Shown: in pieces, positions 6,962 through 8,106 of the stretch
How positions within the stretch are numbered: the first letter of the stretch is position 1
Layout: each line of letters opens with the position of its first letter
Assembly: GCA_023386395.1 (NCBI GenBank)
Contig: JAEWJV010000277.1
Coordinates: forward strand, 1 to 8,106
Direction: 5' to 3'
Source of the DNA: Bacteroidota bacterium
Lineage (GTDB): Bacteria > Bacteroidota > Bacteroidia > Chitinophagales > Chitinophagaceae
DNA: 8,106 nt
The notes under the pieces: model-generated
What the model saw: only the letters and a program-made list of their open reading frames with translations
What the model was told of the DNA's origin: nothing
Database searches by the model: none
Made by a program: the position numbers and the translations under genes

Positions 6962-8106
6962 ATGAAGATTATTGATTTAAAAACACGCTGTGTAGCTATC
7001 CCGTTAAATGCGCAGTTGAGGCACAACACAGGTGTTCATCCCGGATATTTTTTAAGAACCATTCTTGAACTGGTAACAGATGAAGGCATTGTTGGTTTAG
7101 GTGAAGTAGGCGGTGGCGATCAGCGTGGAGCTTTGCAGAAATTAAAGCCCCGCATTATTGGCATGGATCCTTTTCATCTTGAATCAATCAAATTAAAAGT
7201 ACTCAGAAGCATTTATTATTTATCCAACGCAAGATTATATGCCGCCATAGAAATGGCTTGTCTTGATATACAGGGAAAGATATTAAATCGCCCTTTAAGT
7301 GATTTGTTGGGAGGAAGCGTTCGCACTGAAATTCCAATGATTGCTTACCTGTTCTGGCGTTATGACAGGCCTGGAGGTGGCGATGATAAAACTGCAGAAG
7401 ACCTGGCCGGTTATTGCGTTGAACTGCATGAGACATTAGGAGTTAATTCAATGAAGTTGAAAGCAGGTGTTGAAGCGCCTAATGAAGAGGCAAGGGTACT
7501 TGAATTATGTAGAAAGAAACTGGGGGGTGATTTTGGTTTAAGAATTGATCCAAACGGCGTATGGTCTGTTCAAACAGCGGTTAAAATTGGCAAACGCCTC
7601 GAGCCTTTGAATATTGAATACTTTGAAGACCCTTCATGGGGATTGCAGGGTAACGCTGCCGTAAGGCAACAGATAAGAATTCCTATCGCAACCAATATGT
7701 ATCCTGCCAGGTTTGATGACCTGGCTCCTGCAATACGAATGGGTGCGGTTGATATCGTATTAACAGATATTCATTATTGGGAAGGCCCAAAGGGTGTCAA
7801 GGACCTTGCAGCCATCTGTAACACATTTAACCTTGGCATTGCCATGCATAGCGGTGCAGAGTTTGGGATAGAGCTTGCCGCCATGTTACATACGGCATCT
7901 TCAATACCCACCATGACTTTCGCAGGCGATGCGCACTATCATTATTTAACAGACGATATTATCGAAGGCGGATTAATGCCATATAAAAACGGGTGTATTA
8001 AAGTACCGGCCGGCCCGGGATTAGGTGTCACGTTAGATGAAGATAAAATGAAGCATTACGAAAAATACTATCAAGAGAAAGGAGATTATTATGCAAGATT
8101 TCATCA
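6962..8106 (+). CDS. Enolase-superfamily dehydratase, glucarate dehydratase subgroup (3' partial)
   Basis: The frame opens at ATG 6962 and stays open for 381 codons to the window edge, with no stop. Family role: Mg2+-dependent abstraction of the proton next to a carboxylate, then loss of water, turning an acid sugar into a 2-keto-3-deoxy product in the cytoplasm; no signal peptide is seen. Residues matching E. coli GlucD, by recalled alignment, are: His26 in GVHPGYF (GlucD AHAPFF), K165-x-K167 in SMKLKAG, metal ligands Asp196 (RIDPNG), Glu222 (FEDP) and Asn245 (ATNM), Asp269 in TDIHYW, and catalytic His296 in AMHSG. The combination of ATNM, D-x-H-[FY]-W and HS motifs marks the GlucD subgroup rather than mandelate racemase or RspA types. 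After His296 the sequence is SGAE, where GlucD has SNNH, so the substrate may not be D-glucarate. The visible end (KYYQEKGDYYARFH) aligns near the GlucD C-terminus, so few residues are probably missing. It lies 21 bases after the glycosidase stop, in the same operon. Confidence 0.9.
   Translation, partial: MKIIDLKTRCVAIPLNAQLRHNTGVHPGYFLRTILELVTDEGIVGLGEVGGGDQRGALQKLKPRIIGMDPFHLESIKLKVLRSIYYLSNARLYAAIEMACLDIQGKILNRPLSDLLGGSVRTEIPMIAYLFWRYDRPGGGDDKTAEDLAGYCVELHETLGVNSMKLKAGVEAPNEEARVLELCRKKLGGDFGLRIDPNGVWSVQTAVKIGKRLEPLNIEYFEDPSWGLQGNAAVRQQIRIPIATNMYPARFDDLAPAIRMGAVDIVLTDIHYWEGPKGVKDLAAICNTFNLGIAMHSGAEFGIELAAMLHTASSIPTMTFAGDAHYHYLTDDIIEGGLMPYKNGCIKVPAGPGLGVTLDEDKMKHYEKYYQEKGDYYARFH

Noticed and set aside
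6962..8106. Mandelate racemase or muconate cycloisomerase identity for the last gene
   Set aside because: The ATNM, D-x-H-Y-W and HS motifs, the N-terminal His26 and the GVGE-GG-type N-terminal pattern follow glucarate dehydratase rather than those subgroups.

Overview
The window reads as a piece of a Bacteroidota genome, probably a soil or plant-associated lineage such as Chitinophagaceae; the family-level guess is inference. The main evidence is an adjacent SusC/RagA-type TonB-dependent transporter and SusD/RagB-type lipoprotein, a pair diagnostic of this phylum. Supporting signs are moderate-to-low GC, AT-rich leaders without Shine-Dalgarno sequences, and a promoter candidate of the phylum-specific TTTG / TAnnTTTG type.

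Layout: bases 1-60 are the last 19 codons of an upstream gene, possibly a FadR-type GntR regulator, closed by a strong hairpin terminator (67-103). A 90-base, extremely AT-rich leader follows, holding a candidate promoter and an imperfect inverted repeat. Four genes on the plus strand then run to the window edge with gaps of only 24, 27 and 21 bases: a SusC-like transporter (194-3187), a SusD-like glycan-binding lipoprotein (3212-4663), a clan GH-A-like glycoside hydrolase with a degenerate Tat-like leader (4691-6940), and a glucarate-dehydratase-subgroup enolase-superfamily enzyme (6962 to beyond 8106, incomplete at its 3' end).

How they may work together (inference): the four genes look like one operon and a small polysaccharide or oligosaccharide utilisation locus. 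SusD would capture a glycan at the surface and SusC would import it using TonB energy. The GH-A enzyme would cleave it in the envelope. The cytoplasmic dehydratase would convert a released acid sugar (aldarate or aldonate type) to a 2-keto-3-deoxy product. This suggests a glycan or glycoside containing, or oxidised to, an acidic sugar, but the substrate cannot be named from sequence alone.

No RNA genes, CRISPR arrays, insertion sequences or phage genes are visible. No intergenic stretch exceeds 300 bases. The most notable items are the GH-A enzyme that I cannot assign to a numbered family, and the GlucD-like enzyme that keeps all catalytic residues but differs beside the catalytic histidine.
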